DNA of 64,000 bases from Roseiarcus sp963835885 (GTDB lineage Bacteria > Pseudomonadota > Alphaproteobacteria > Rhizobiales > Beijerinckiaceae), in contig CAWIHF010000023.1 of assembly GCA_963835885.1 (NCBI GenBank), positions 5,151 through 69,150 on the forward strand, read 5' to 3'. The position numbers and the translations under genes were made by a program. A model generated the notes under the pieces. It did no database searches and was not told the DNA's origin. It saw only the letters and a program-made list of their open reading frames with translations. This document shows positions 20,433 to 28,507 of this stretch, piece after piece. Numbering within the stretch: the stretch's first letter is position 1; each line of letters starts with the position of its first letter.

Positions 20433-20678
20433 TCATGGCTCGACCTCGATTCTTGCAATCACCTCGCCGACCGCGACCTTCACGTCCGGTCGCGCGACGA
20501 TCTCCACCAAGACCCCTGTCGCCAGCGACTCGACCTCGGTGGTCGCCTTGTCGGTTTCGACCTCGAGCAGCGGCTCTCCGCGCTTGACCCGCGCTCCCTC
20601 CGGCGCCAGCCATCGCCTGACCAGAATGTCGGAGCCCTCGGTGGCCGAGAGGTCGGGCATTTTGACGTCAATCCGCAA
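20433..20678 (-). CDS. Stand-alone lipoyl (biotinyl/lipoyl) attachment domain protein
   Basis: This encodes one lipoyl domain only, 81 residues if it starts at TTG 20678, or 75 from ATG 20660. The TTG has GGAGGAA ahead of it and overlaps the PfkB stop. The sequence runs KMPDLSATEGSDILVRRWLA, then EGARVKRGEPLLEVETDKAT with the modifiable lysine in ETDKATTEVESL, and ends GEVIARIEVEP. Normal E2 proteins continue into a subunit-binding and a 230-residue catalytic domain. Nothing like that follows in any frame, only a palindromic repeat. It therefore looks like a detached swinging arm for the E1 pair. Confidence 0.88.
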   Translation of the reverse strand: MRIDVKMPDLSATEGSDILVRRWLAPEGARVKRGEPLLEVETDKATTEVESLATGVLVEIVARPDVKVAVGEVIARIEVEP

Positions 20679-21630
20679 TCCATTCCTCCATCGGAAGCTT
20701 GTGCGCCGCGACGAACGCTTCGGCCTCTTCGGCGCGAAACACGCCATCGGTCGTGCCGACCGTTCGGACCGCCGACGCGCCGAGCGCCGAAGCGTAGACG
20801 AGCGTCTTCGGCATCTCCCATCCGCGGATGATCCCGGTGATGACGCCTGCGGCGAAAGCGTCGCCGCATCCGGAGGGATCAACGATCGGCATCGCGTAAG
20901 CGCCGCATCGCCAGCGCTGGCGGCCGCGCGCAGCCACCGCGCCGTTGGCGCCGCAGGTGACGATCGGAATCCGCGCGCCGGCCGCCTGCAACGCCGCCGC
21001 CTGTTCGACCGGGTCGTCCGTTCGCGTGAACAGACGAGCCTCGTCGTCGTTCGGCAGAAAATAGTCGATCATCGGCAGAAGCCTCGCGAGGTCCGCGTGC
21101 TGGTCGAACGGCTCCGGCGCGACGACGGTGACCACGCTGACGATGCCGGAGCGGCGGCAGAACCCGAGGACCTCGATCAGTTCATCGGTCTCGATGCCGG
21201 GCAGGACGAACAGGCCGCCGAGATAGAACACGCTCAAGCCGGCGAGCCACTCGCGTCGGATGTGCCTGACGGTGAATTCCGCATTCGCGCCGAAGGAATG
21301 GATGTATCGCCGGTCGTCGCCGCTGACCAGCAGGATCACCGTCTTGCTGGTCGCGAGGCGGTCGGACTCGACGACGCCTTGGCAGTCGACGCCGTGGGCG
21401 CTCAGCGCGGCGAGCGGCACTTGCGCGGCTGCGTCGCGTCCGACGCAGCCCGCGACCGCGGCGGCGACGTTCTGGCGTGACAGGTCGATCGCCACATTCG
21501 CCGCGCATCCGCCCGCCTTGGCGGGAATGTCGTCAACGGTGATTAGCTGTCCCGGCCGCGGCAGCGCCGCGACCGGCCCGCACAGCGTGTCCGCCACTAG
21601 AATGCCCGCGCAGCCCACTTGAGCCATCAT
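20668..21630 (-). CDS. PfkB-family sugar kinase
   Basis: This is a 320-residue ribokinase-fold protein. The first signature is in the segment DDIPAKAGGCAANVAIDLSR. The C-terminal signature DPSGCGDAFAAGVITGI contains the anion hole and catalytic Asp. The lid strand region VGRDAAAQVPLAALSAHGVD is also visible. Substrates of this family include ribose, fructose, 2-keto-3-deoxygluconate and 5-keto-2-deoxygluconate. With a class II aldolase directly upstream (4-base overlap) the likely role is to phosphorylate the intermediate that the aldolase then cleaves. This would parallel the IolC/IolJ pair of inositol breakdown. That parallel is inference. Confidence 0.92.
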   Translation of the reverse strand: MMAQVGCAGILVADTLCGPVAALPRPGQLITVDDIPAKAGGCAANVAIDLSRQNVAAAVAGCVGRDAAAQVPLAALSAHGVDCQGVVESDRLATSKTVILLVSGDDRRYIHSFGANAEFTVRHIRREWLAGLSVFYLGGLFVLPGIETDELIEVLGFCRRSGIVSVVTVVAPEPFDQHADLARLLPMIDYFLPNDDEARLFTRTDDPVEQAAALQAAGARIPIVTCGANGAVAARGRQRWRCGAYAMPIVDPSGCGDAFAAGVITGIIRGWEMPKTLVYASALGASAVRTVGTTDGVFRAEEAEAFVAAHKLPMEEWIAD

Positions 21631-22516
21631 GCCCTCCCGGCTGAGCCAAGCGCCGGCAGGCGTTCGAGCACGGCCTCGCGCACCGCGCAGCGCCCCGCGA
21701 TCATGACGTCTTCCGGGCCGCCCATGCCGAGCAGGGCGTGCGGATTCGGCTCGTCGCTCGCCAGCGCGCGCCGCACCGCCGCCAGATAGCGCTGCTTCAG
21801 CGCCGTCCCGTAATTCACCTTGGCCACGCCGATCGCGATGGCCTTGCGCAGCGAGTCGTCCGCGATGCCGGTGCCGCCGTGCAGCACGAGCGGGACGTCG
21901 ACCGCGTTCCGGATCGCCTTCAGATGGTCGAGGTCGAGCGCCGTCCGGCCGGAGAGGGAGACATGAATGTTGCCGACGCTGACGGCGAGCAGGTCGACTC
22001 CGGTCGCGCCGACCAAGGCCCGTGCGCGCTCGGGATCGGTCTTGTCTCCTTTCCCGTGCGCGAATGCGGCGACGCCGGCCGGAAGTTCGCCGAGCTCGGC
22101 CTCGACCGCGACGTCACGCGTCCGCGCGTAGCCGACGAGATCGCAAACCCGTCGGACATAGTCGTCGTAAGGAGCAGACGAGTTCCGCCGGCATCACGAG
22201 ATTGAATCCGGCGGCGATCGCGGCTCGAGTTCCAGTCGTCTTGCGCGCATTCGTTGAAGATGAAGCCGCAGGGAACCGTCGCGTCGCTCGCCGCGGCTCT
22301 GCCGAGGGCGCCGTACCACGACAGGCGCTCCCCCGCCGTGCGCTCGGGACGGCTCAGGAACTCGCCGTTGAACCCGATGATCACGGGTGCCCGCGCCTGC
22401 TCGACGGCTTCGATCACACCGTAGAGCGACTCGAGGTTCCAGCTCTCAAAATAGCCGACAGCGTAGCCGCCGTCGCGCGCCCTTCGCATCATGGCTGGAA
22501 CGGATTCGAGCGGCAC
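21627..22516 (-). pseudogene. Class II fructose-bisphosphate aldolase-family protein, two frameshifts
   Basis: Three consecutive frames build one aldolase of about 290 residues. ATG 22516 gives MPLESVPAMMRRARDGGYAV to FIFNECAQDDW. The next piece, about 22235 to 22170, reads AAIAAGFNLVMPAELV. The third, from about 22167, reads YDDYVRRVCDLVGYARTRDV, AVSVGNIHV and VPLVLHGGTGIADDSLRKAI. The two later zinc histidines (NIH, LHG) are present. The usual first His (LDH) is replaced by the FNEC variant of this subfamily. The two breaks lie 60-70 bases apart. It overlaps PfkB by 4 bases. It was probably a phospho-sugar acid aldolase. Confidence 0.85.
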
Positions 22517-22560
22517 GGAAAGGGGCGCCTCTTAGAGCACGCTGCGATGGAGTTCGAACC

Positions 22561-22674
22561 GTCGTCATCGCCAGGAGCGACCCCCGCGCCTGACCCGGGG
22601 GGACGAAGCGATCCGGAACGGCCGTGGGGCGCCCCAGGTTCTCCGGGATTGCTTTGCTACGCTCGCAACGACGG
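22561..22674 (-). repeat. Dispersed palindrome, type GTCATTGCGAG (diverged)
   Basis: It runs from GTCGTCATCGCCAGGAGCGA to GCTTTGCTACGCTCGCAACG. It is a longer and more diverged member of the family at 14444-14535, between the UgpC-type gene and the aldolase. Confidence 0.7.
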
Positions 22675-22713
22675 ATCTGACTCGAGTTCATTTTGCCCAG
22701 CCCTTGCCTGCGC

Positions 22714-23823
22714 CTACTCGCTGATGCCGAGCAAGGATTGCTCGTTCTTGCGATCGAACAGATAGACCCGATCGGGCGCGAAGACGGCGTGAACGCTCTG
22801 GCCTTCCTTGAGCCGAACCTTGCCTGCCAGCAGAACATTGAGGCGGCGGCCGGACGCCATCTTCGCCCGCACCAGCGTGGTGTGGCCGAGAGGCTCGACC
22901 GTATCGACCGTGCCCGCGATGCTCAGCGCGGCCGAGCCGGCCGGGTTGTCAGAGAAGACGATGTGCTCCGGCCGTACGCCGACGGTGACCTCCGGCGCCG
23001 TAGCCCGTGCGACCGCCTGCCGCGCGCCCCCGTTCATCGCGAGTATCGCCTGCTCTGCCGGCAGAACGATGCGGTCGCCTTCCACACGCCCCTCGAGAAA
23101 GTTCATCGGCGGGCTGCCGATGAAGCCCGCGACATAAGTGTTGTTCGGCTGCTCGTAGAGCTCGGTCGGGCTGCCGACCTGCTGGATCCGGCCGTCGCGC
23201 ATCACGACGATGCGGTCGCCCATGCTCAGCGCCTCGACCTGGTCGTGCGTCACGTAGAAGGTCGTAACCGCGAGCCGCTCCTGCAGCTTGATGATTTCGG
23301 CGCGCATCTCCATGCGCAGAGCCGCGTCGAGGTTGGAGAGCGGCTCGTCCATCAGGAAAACGCGCGGCTCACGGACAATCGCCCGGCCCAGCGCCACGCG
23401 TTGCCGCTGGCCGCCGGACAATTCCTTCGGACGTCGCTGCAGCACGCTCTCGATGCCGAGCAGCTGCGCGGTCCTGCGCACGCGGTCCTCGATCTCGGGC
23501 TTGGGAACCTTTCTGAGGCGCATGCCGAACGCCATATTCGAGAACACGTTGAGATGGGGAAAGAGCGCGTAGTTCTGGAACACCATCGCCACGTCGCGAT
23601 CGTGCGGCAATTCGTCGGACACGTCCTTGCCATCGAACTGGACCTGCCCGTCGGAGGCGACCTCGAGGCCGGCGATGATGCGCATAGTCGTCGTCTTGCC
23701 GCAGCCGGAAGGGCCGACGAACACGATGAACTCGCCATCAGCCGCGCTGAGCGAGAAATCCTCGACGGCGACGACATCGCCGAAGCGCTTCCACACGTGC
23801 CGGAGTTCAACGCTTGCCATCAA
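22714..23823 (-). CDS. UgpC/MalK-type sugar ABC transporter ATP-binding protein
   Basis: This is a 369-residue ATPase: a nucleotide-binding domain plus the C-terminal OB-fold (TOBE) regulatory domain. Walker A is GPSGCGKTTTMR near residue 37, signature LSGGQRQRVALGRA, Walker B FLMDEPLSNLDA, and switch His in VTHDQ. The TOBE part has VGVRPEHIVFSD and HTTLVRAKM. It probably powers the importer whose binding protein and two permeases are encoded divergently at 24297-27863, since that set lacks its own ATPase. MalK-type ATPases can also serve several importers. Confidence 0.95.
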   Translation of the reverse strand: MMASVELRHVWKRFGDVVAVEDFSLSAADGEFIVFVGPSGCGKTTTMRIIAGLEVASDGQVQFDGKDVSDELPHDRDVAMVFQNYALFPHLNVFSNMAFGMRLRKVPKPEIEDRVRRTAQLLGIESVLQRRPKELSGGQRQRVALGRAIVREPRVFLMDEPLSNLDAALRMEMRAEIIKLQERLAVTTFYVTHDQVEALSMGDRIVVMRDGRIQQVGSPTELYEQPNNTYVAGFIGSPPMNFLEGRVEGDRIVLPAEQAILAMNGGARQAVARATAPEVTVGVRPEHIVFSDNPAGSAALSIAGTVDTVEPLGHTTLVRAKMASGRRLNVLLAGKVRLKEGQSVHAVFAPDRVYLFDRKNEQSLLGISE

Positions 23824-24296
23824 GACTCTCCTCGGAAGACGCTCGGGTAGGCTCCCGTCATCGCGAGCCGAAGGCGAAGCAATCCGGTGGGCTTAGCGGC
23901 AATACCGGCCCTCTGGATCGCTTCCTCGCTTCGCTCCTCGCGCTGACGGCCACGGTTCAACACAGTGGCGCCACGCTCGGGCCTTTCATGTCGTACTAAA
24001 CCCTTTCCCGATTGATGCACGGGATGCGTCGCGCTGTCCACGCGGCAAACAGCGTCGCGTCCGCATCGAAGTCAACCGTTGACCCGCTGTAGATGCAAGT
24101 ATAGGCTGACATGCCAGCTGGTTCTGCCGAAAGGGGGATCTGAGCCTCCAATTCTCTCAATTACGTTTCAGCGTTCGACGAGCCGACGGAAGGTCGGCCG
24201 CTGGATGGTCGGCGGTTCACCAGAAAAGTCGCAGTTTAACGAATTGCGTTCGGCGGAACGTGTCGACGCCGCCGTCGCATGCAGAGGAGGAAGGAA
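23824..24296. other. Divergent intergenic region with a GTCATTGCGAG palindrome
   Basis: These 473 bases separate the UgpC-type gene (minus) from the binding-protein gene (plus), with no credible gene. A GTCATCGCGAG-type palindrome is at 23855-23949. TTGACC at 24079 with TATAGG at 24100 is a poorly spaced (15 bases) promoter candidate for the plus-strand operon. The strong ribosome binding site AGGAGGAAGG lies at 24285-24294. Confidence 0.5.
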
Positions 24297-25943
24297 ATGG
24301 CCAATCGTTACGATGACGAAAAATTTGGTTCTGTCGTGCGCGACTATGTGCGCGGCAATATCAGCCGCCGCCAGTTCATCCTGCGCGGCGCGCAGCTCGG
24401 TCTGTCCGCCGCCGTCTTGGCAAAGTTGACCCGACCCTCGCGGGCCGCCTCCAATATGATCAATTCCGATCCCGTGTCGCCCTACGAATCTCCGATCACG
24501 CCCGAGCGCGTGGCGTTCCTCAAGACCAAGCCCTACAAGGGCACGACCATCAACGTGATGGTGCTGAAGGCGACCGTCGGCGACGGCCTGAAGTATCATG
24601 TGCCGCACTGGGAGGAGGCCACCGGCGGCAAGGTGAACGTCGCCGAGGTTCCGATCGAGACGCTGCATCAGCAGATCTTCTCCGACCTCGCAACGGGATT
24701 GGGCAAGTACGACGCCTACATGACCGGCGCCTGGTTCTACGGCGACTTCTTCGTTCCGAAGGACCCCTACATCGTCCCGGTCGAGAAGTTTATCGGCGAT
24801 CCGAAGACTCCCTATTGGGACCCCGACCAGTGGCTTCCGGCCATGCGCAAGCTCTATTCGTGGAACGGCAAGGTGTACGGCGTCCTGTTCGACGGCGACG
24901 CTCAGGTTCTGTACTACCGCAAGGACGCCTTCGCCAACAAGGAGTTTCAGGACAAGTTCAAGGCGAAATACAACTACGATCTGCCGGCGCCGCCGACGAC
25001 GACCCAGCAATACCACGACGTTGCGGACTTCTTCACCGGTTGGGACTGGAACGGCGACGGCCAGAACGACTGGGGAATTTCGCTTCACGCCAAGGTCAAC
25101 GAGCAGGGATTCTTCCACTTCCTGACACTCTCGGCGCCTTTCGTAGTGTCGGCCGACAACAAGTATTACTTCTTCAATCCCGACACGATGAAGCCGCTGA
25201 TCAATTCGGAGGGCCATGTCAAGGCGCTCGAGGACTATGTGAAGTTCCTCGCCAACGGTCCGAAGGAGGAGATCAGCTGGACGCTGAGCCAGGGCTGGAA
25301 CCTGTTCCTCTCAGGGCACTCGGCGACGGAGCCGACCTGGGGCGACCTGCCCACCTTCGCGCAGGACCCGAAGACTTCGAAGGTCAAGGGAAAGATGGGC
25401 GCGGCGCCTTTGCCCGGCACGACCGAGGCCTTCAACCCGATCACCGGCCAATGGAAGAAATACGACCTCAACCAGGTCGGCAACACCAACGGCGGCAGCT
25501 GGCATTGCGTCATTTCGCGCCTGTCGAAGAAGCAGGGCGCAACCTACGACTTCCTCGCCTTCATGGCGAACAAGAAGAACGCACTGTTCAATTGCACCCA
25601 GGGCTTCACCGGCGTGCAGCCTGGCATGAAGTTCGAGTACTTCCCGCCGGTCGGGAGCGGCAATGTCGAGGAGTGGAAGGCGCTGGGCTGGGACGAGGCC
25701 GACGCGATCGAGTATCTTAAGGGCTATTATGCCGTGCTGGCGGCGCCCGTTCAGCAGGAATATCTGCGCATCCCCGGCGCAGCCGAGTATTGGCATGAGC
25801 TCGATGTCAACGTCTCGGCGGTGCTCGGCGGCCAGATGCAGGCGAAGGCGGCGCTCGACGCCACCGCGGCTGCGTGGGAAAAGGTCACCGACCGCTACGG
25901 GCGCGATAAGCAGAAGGCGTTGTACCAGGCGTCGTTCAGCTGA
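24297..25943 (+). CDS. Carbohydrate ABC transporter substrate-binding protein
   Basis: This is a 548-residue solute-binding protein with ATG 24297 behind a perfect ribosome binding site. The N-terminus has a twin-arginine signal, SRRQFILRGAQLGLSAAVLA, ending near RAAS. The mature protein contains ATGGKVNVAEVPIETLHQQI, then YDAYMTGAWFYGDF, WNGKVYGVLFDGDAQVLYYR and NGGSWHCVISRLSKKQGATY, as in family 1 (MalE/UgpB-like) proteins. The length is at the upper end for the group. It is the first gene of the plus-strand importer operon with two permeases. Its ATPase is probably the divergent UgpC-type gene. Confidence 0.93.
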   Translation: MANRYDDEKFGSVVRDYVRGNISRRQFILRGAQLGLSAAVLAKLTRPSRAASNMINSDPVSPYESPITPERVAFLKTKPYKGTTINVMVLKATVGDGLKYHVPHWEEATGGKVNVAEVPIETLHQQIFSDLATGLGKYDAYMTGAWFYGDFFVPKDPYIVPVEKFIGDPKTPYWDPDQWLPAMRKLYSWNGKVYGVLFDGDAQVLYYRKDAFANKEFQDKFKAKYNYDLPAPPTTTQQYHDVADFFTGWDWNGDGQNDWGISLHAKVNEQGFFHFLTLSAPFVVSADNKYYFFNPDTMKPLINSEGHVKALEDYVKFLANGPKEEISWTLSQGWNLFLSGHSATEPTWGDLPTFAQDPKTSKVKGKMGAAPLPGTTEAFNPITGQWKKYDLNQVGNTNGGSWHCVISRLSKKQGATYDFLAFMANKKNALFNCTQGFTGVQPGMKFEYFPPVGSGNVEEWKALGWDEADAIEYLKGYYAVLAAPVQQEYLRIPGAAEYWHELDVNVSAVLGGQMQAKAALDATAAAWEKVTDRYGRDKQKALYQASFS

Positions 25944-25988
25944 ACGAGCCTAAGGAAATGGGTCCGCGGCCGTGCGCCGCGGGCCCCC

Positions 25989-26077
25989 GTCGTCATTGCG
26001 AGCCGAAGGCGAAGCAATCAGGGGGCCGTAGCGCCCCGACGTTCAACTGGATTGCTTCGCGTGCTCGTAATGACGGG
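25989..26077 (+). repeat. Dispersed palindrome, type GTCATTGCGAG
   Basis: CGTCATTGCGAGCCGAAGGC is mirrored by GATTGCTTCGCGTGCTCGTA and ATGACGG. It lies between the binding-protein and first permease genes. Confidence 0.85.
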
Positions 26078-26102
26078 CAACAACCGGAGGAACGAGGAGG
26101 AG

Positions 26103-27011
26103 ATGGCGACAGCGGCTCGGGTTCGGCGCCTGGAAAGCGGCGGCGCGTTCAAATACGCGCTGCTCCTGCCCGCGGTCGTCTGGGTTGTCGCGTTCACGTT
26201 CTTTCCGCTGATCTCGGTGATCCGCTACAGTTTCGCCAATTACGTGCTCGGCGAAGGGATCACCGGATACGTCGGCTTCGCCAACTATGTCGACGTTCTC
26301 ACCTCGGATCGGTTCTGGCACGCTATCCTCGTCACATTGATCTTCGTCGTGGTGGCCGTTCCCATTCAATTGGTGCTCGGTTTTCTTGCGGCGTGGCTGG
26401 TCAATCTCCACGCTCCGGGAACACGGACGTTCCGCACGATCATCGGCGCGCCGTTGTTCACCCTCGAAGTGGCGATCGGCTATATCGGCGTGACCTTCTT
26501 CACCGACCAGGGCGGTCTGATCGCCGTTCCGCTGGCCGCAATGGGCATTCACATTCCCTGGATGTCGACGGCCTACGGCGGGATCGCCGGCGCCATCCTG
26601 CTCGACGTCTGGCGCTGGACGTCGTTCATTTTCATCATCGTGCTCGCGGGCCTGTCCGGCATTCCGAGCGACCTTTACGACGCGGCGGTCCTCGACGCGA
26701 AAAACCATTGGCAGGTGATGTGGCATCTGGCGATCCCGCTCGCCTGGCCGGTGATCACGATCGCCGTACTTCTGCGCACGATCGAATGCCTGAAGGTCTT
26801 CGCCATCCCCTTCGCCCTGACCTCGGGCGGACCGGGAACCAGCACGGAGCCATTCAGCGCGATGGACTATCTGGTGACCATTCAGTTCTTCGACTTTGGC
26901 AAGGGCTCGGCCATGGGCGTCGTGTTCCTGATCATGGTTTCCGCGGTGATCACGATGTTCTTCAAGCAGATGCGCAAGAGTTCTGGCGTAGGATCGGGAG
27001 CGGCGCGATGA
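26103..27011 (+). CDS. Sugar ABC transporter permease (MalF/UgpA type)
   Basis: This is a 302-residue inner-membrane protein with six predicted helices, the first being ALLLPAVVWVVAFTFFPLIS. The ATPase-coupling EAA-type loop reads YDAAVLDAKNHWQVMWHLAI followed by PLAWPVI. GAGGAGG precedes ATG 26103. It forms the membrane channel with the next permease, whose ATG overlaps this stop (ATGA). It belongs with the binding protein upstream. Confidence 0.94.
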   Translation: MATAARVRRLESGGAFKYALLLPAVVWVVAFTFFPLISVIRYSFANYVLGEGITGYVGFANYVDVLTSDRFWHAILVTLIFVVVAVPIQLVLGFLAAWLVNLHAPGTRTFRTIIGAPLFTLEVAIGYIGVTFFTDQGGLIAVPLAAMGIHIPWMSTAYGGIAGAILLDVWRWTSFIFIIVLAGLSGIPSDLYDAAVLDAKNHWQVMWHLAIPLAWPVITIAVLLRTIECLKVFAIPFALTSGGPGTSTEPFSAMDYLVTIQFFDFGKGSAMGVVFLIMVSAVITMFFKQMRKSSGVGSGAAR

Positions 27012-27863
27012 TCAACATCCTGTGGACGCGAGCCGGAATCGGGTCCCGCATCCTCGTCTATGCGCTGCTGGTCTCAGCCTCCGTCTTCACCCTCGTGCCG
27101 TTCCTCTGGGCCGCGGTCAATTCGGTCAAGACGCTCACCGAGACGTTCGAGCTCAACGCCTTCATCCCGTTCCTGCAGTTCGAGCCGACGCTCGAACTCG
27201 TGGAGGACGGTGCTGAGCGACCCGCAGACCACCAACGCCTTTATCAGCAGCTGCGTGGTGAGCGCCGGCACGACAGTGTTCTCCTTGATCCTCGGCGTCC
27301 CGGCGGCCTACGCGCTGGCGCGTTACGAGTTCCCGGTCAAGTCGAACGACATCGCGTTGTGGTTCCTGTCGCAGCGCGTGCTGCCGCCCGCGGTTGTGCT
27401 GGCGCCGTTCTACCTTCTCCTGGTTTATCTGCGCCTGATCGACACCTGGACCGGCCTGATCCTCTGCTACTCGACCTTCAATCTCGCCTTCGTCGTCGTG
27501 ATCATGCGCGACATATTCCGCGACGTCAGCACCGAGATCGAGGACGCGGCGAAGGTCGAGGGGGCGACGCCGTGGCAGATCTTTTGGATGATCGCCCTGC
27601 CGCTGTCGCTCGACGGCCTCGTCGTCTCCTCGGTGCTGGTCTTCGCCTTCAGCTGGAACGAGGCTTTGTTCGCTTCGGCGTTGACTTCGCAGGCGGCCGC
27701 TCCGTGGTCTGCTCTCATTCTCGCGTCCCGCTCGACGCGCGGCGTCGACTTCAACCAGGCCTCGGTCAACACGCTGATCGGCATCATCCCGCCGGTGATC
27801 TTCTATTTCTTCGTGCAGCGCTTCCTCGCGCGCGGACTCACCTTCGGGGCCGTCAAGGGGTAG
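27008..27863 (+). pseudogene. Sugar ABC transporter permease (MalG/UgpE type), one frameshift
   Basis: ATG 27008 overlaps the previous stop. The first 60 or so residues (ILVYALLVSASVFTLVPFLW to FLQFEPTLEL) are in one frame and the rest in the next, beginning WRTVLSDPQTTNAFISSCVV. The break is near 27200. The remainder is well conserved: AAYALARYEF, the EAA loop EIEDAAKVEGATPWQIFWMI, and the C-terminal RFLARGLTFGAVKG typical of MalG-type permeases. One missing or extra base would restore a 285-residue protein, so an indel error or recent loss are both possible. Confidence 0.85.
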
Positions 27864-27878
27864 CGAACCCTTCTCAAA

Positions 27879-27932
27879 CCCTTCTCCCGCTTGCGGGAGA
27901 AGGGGGCCGGCGACAGCCGGCCGGATGAGGGC
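27879..27932 (+). repeat. Dispersed palindrome, type CCTTCTCCCGC...GGCCGGATGAGGG
   Basis: CCTTCTCCCGCTTGCGGGAG pairs with itself and is followed by GCCGGCGACAGCCGGC and CGGATGAGGG. This is a common Rhizobiales repeat, and another copy is at 41624-41704. It lies between convergent genes (permease and MaoC) and may act as a terminator. Confidence 0.85.
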
Positions 27933-27946
27933 CTTCGCCACGATTC

Positions 27947-28441
27947 TCAGTCCGATCGCGACCCGGCGGTCGCGCGCCGCTCGACGAGGTAAAGGTGCTC
28001 GCACACGAGCGCGGTTTCGCCCGCCTGATTGGACACTTCGAGGCGTTCGACGACGATTCCATGGCTCGAGCGGCGGGGATGATCTCGCTTCTCGACGATC
28101 GTCGTCCTGGCCCGGATGGTGTCGCCGATGAACACCGGCTTGACGAAGCGCAGGCGGTCGTAGCCGGTCGACATGGCGCGCGGATTGATGTCGGTCGCGG
28201 TCATGCCGACACCGACGCTGAAGACAAGGGTGCCGTGCGCCATGCGGCGCTTGAAGTCCTGCGTCGCACACCATTCGGCGTCCATGTGGTGGGGGAAAAA
28301 GTCGCCCGTCTGGCCGGCGTGGGCGACGATGTCCGCCTCGGTAATGGTGCGCCCGAGACTCTGCCGCGTTTCGCCGACCTCGAAGTCCTCGAAAAAGCGC
28401 TCCTCGACCTTCATGGCGGCTCCGCTGGCCTTGCTTGTCAT
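27947..28441 (-). CDS. MaoC-family (R)-hydratase/dehydratase (1)
   Basis: This is a 164-residue hot-dog fold protein. The hydratase motif region is DIVAHAGQTGDFFPHHMDAE (catalytic Asp/His analogues), followed by RMAHGTLVFSVGVGM and FVKPVFIGDTIRARTTI. Family enzymes add water to or remove it from enoyl-CoA or similar thioesters. It is encoded alone on the minus strand between two transport-related operons. A second MaoC protein is at 38584. A conserved CATCCATATGTGAAT motif touches its start codon, suggesting co-regulation with the CoA-transferase operon. Confidence 0.92.
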   Translation of the reverse strand: MTSKASGAAMKVEERFFEDFEVGETRQSLGRTITEADIVAHAGQTGDFFPHHMDAEWCATQDFKRRMAHGTLVFSVGVGMTATDINPRAMSTGYDRLRFVKPVFIGDTIRARTTIVEKRDHPRRSSHGIVVERLEVSNQAGETALVCEHLYLVERRATAGSRSD

Positions 28442-28454
28442 TCACATATGGATG
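28440..28454 (-). promoter_or_regulatory. Candidate operator CATCCATATGTGAAT (site 1)
   Basis: Read on the minus strand, this 15-mer matches CATTCATATGTGATT at 37656-37670 in 13 of 15 positions. It also resembles CCATATTTGAAAT at 36735. It lies at the MaoC start and within the 66-base gap to the divergent 28508 gene. It is a candidate binding site for the IclR regulator of the locus. Confidence 0.4.
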
Positions 28455-28507
28455 ATACATTCGCTTATGAATTGCAAGCCCGTCGCGCGGGATCAGGGAG
28501 GCGCAGG

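Noticed and set aside
22714..27863. The whole 10-28 kb region as a single transporter-pathway operon
   Set aside because: The binding protein and permeases at 24297-27863 are on the opposite strand and of a different transporter family from the ribose-type set. Only the UgpC ATPase is likely shared.
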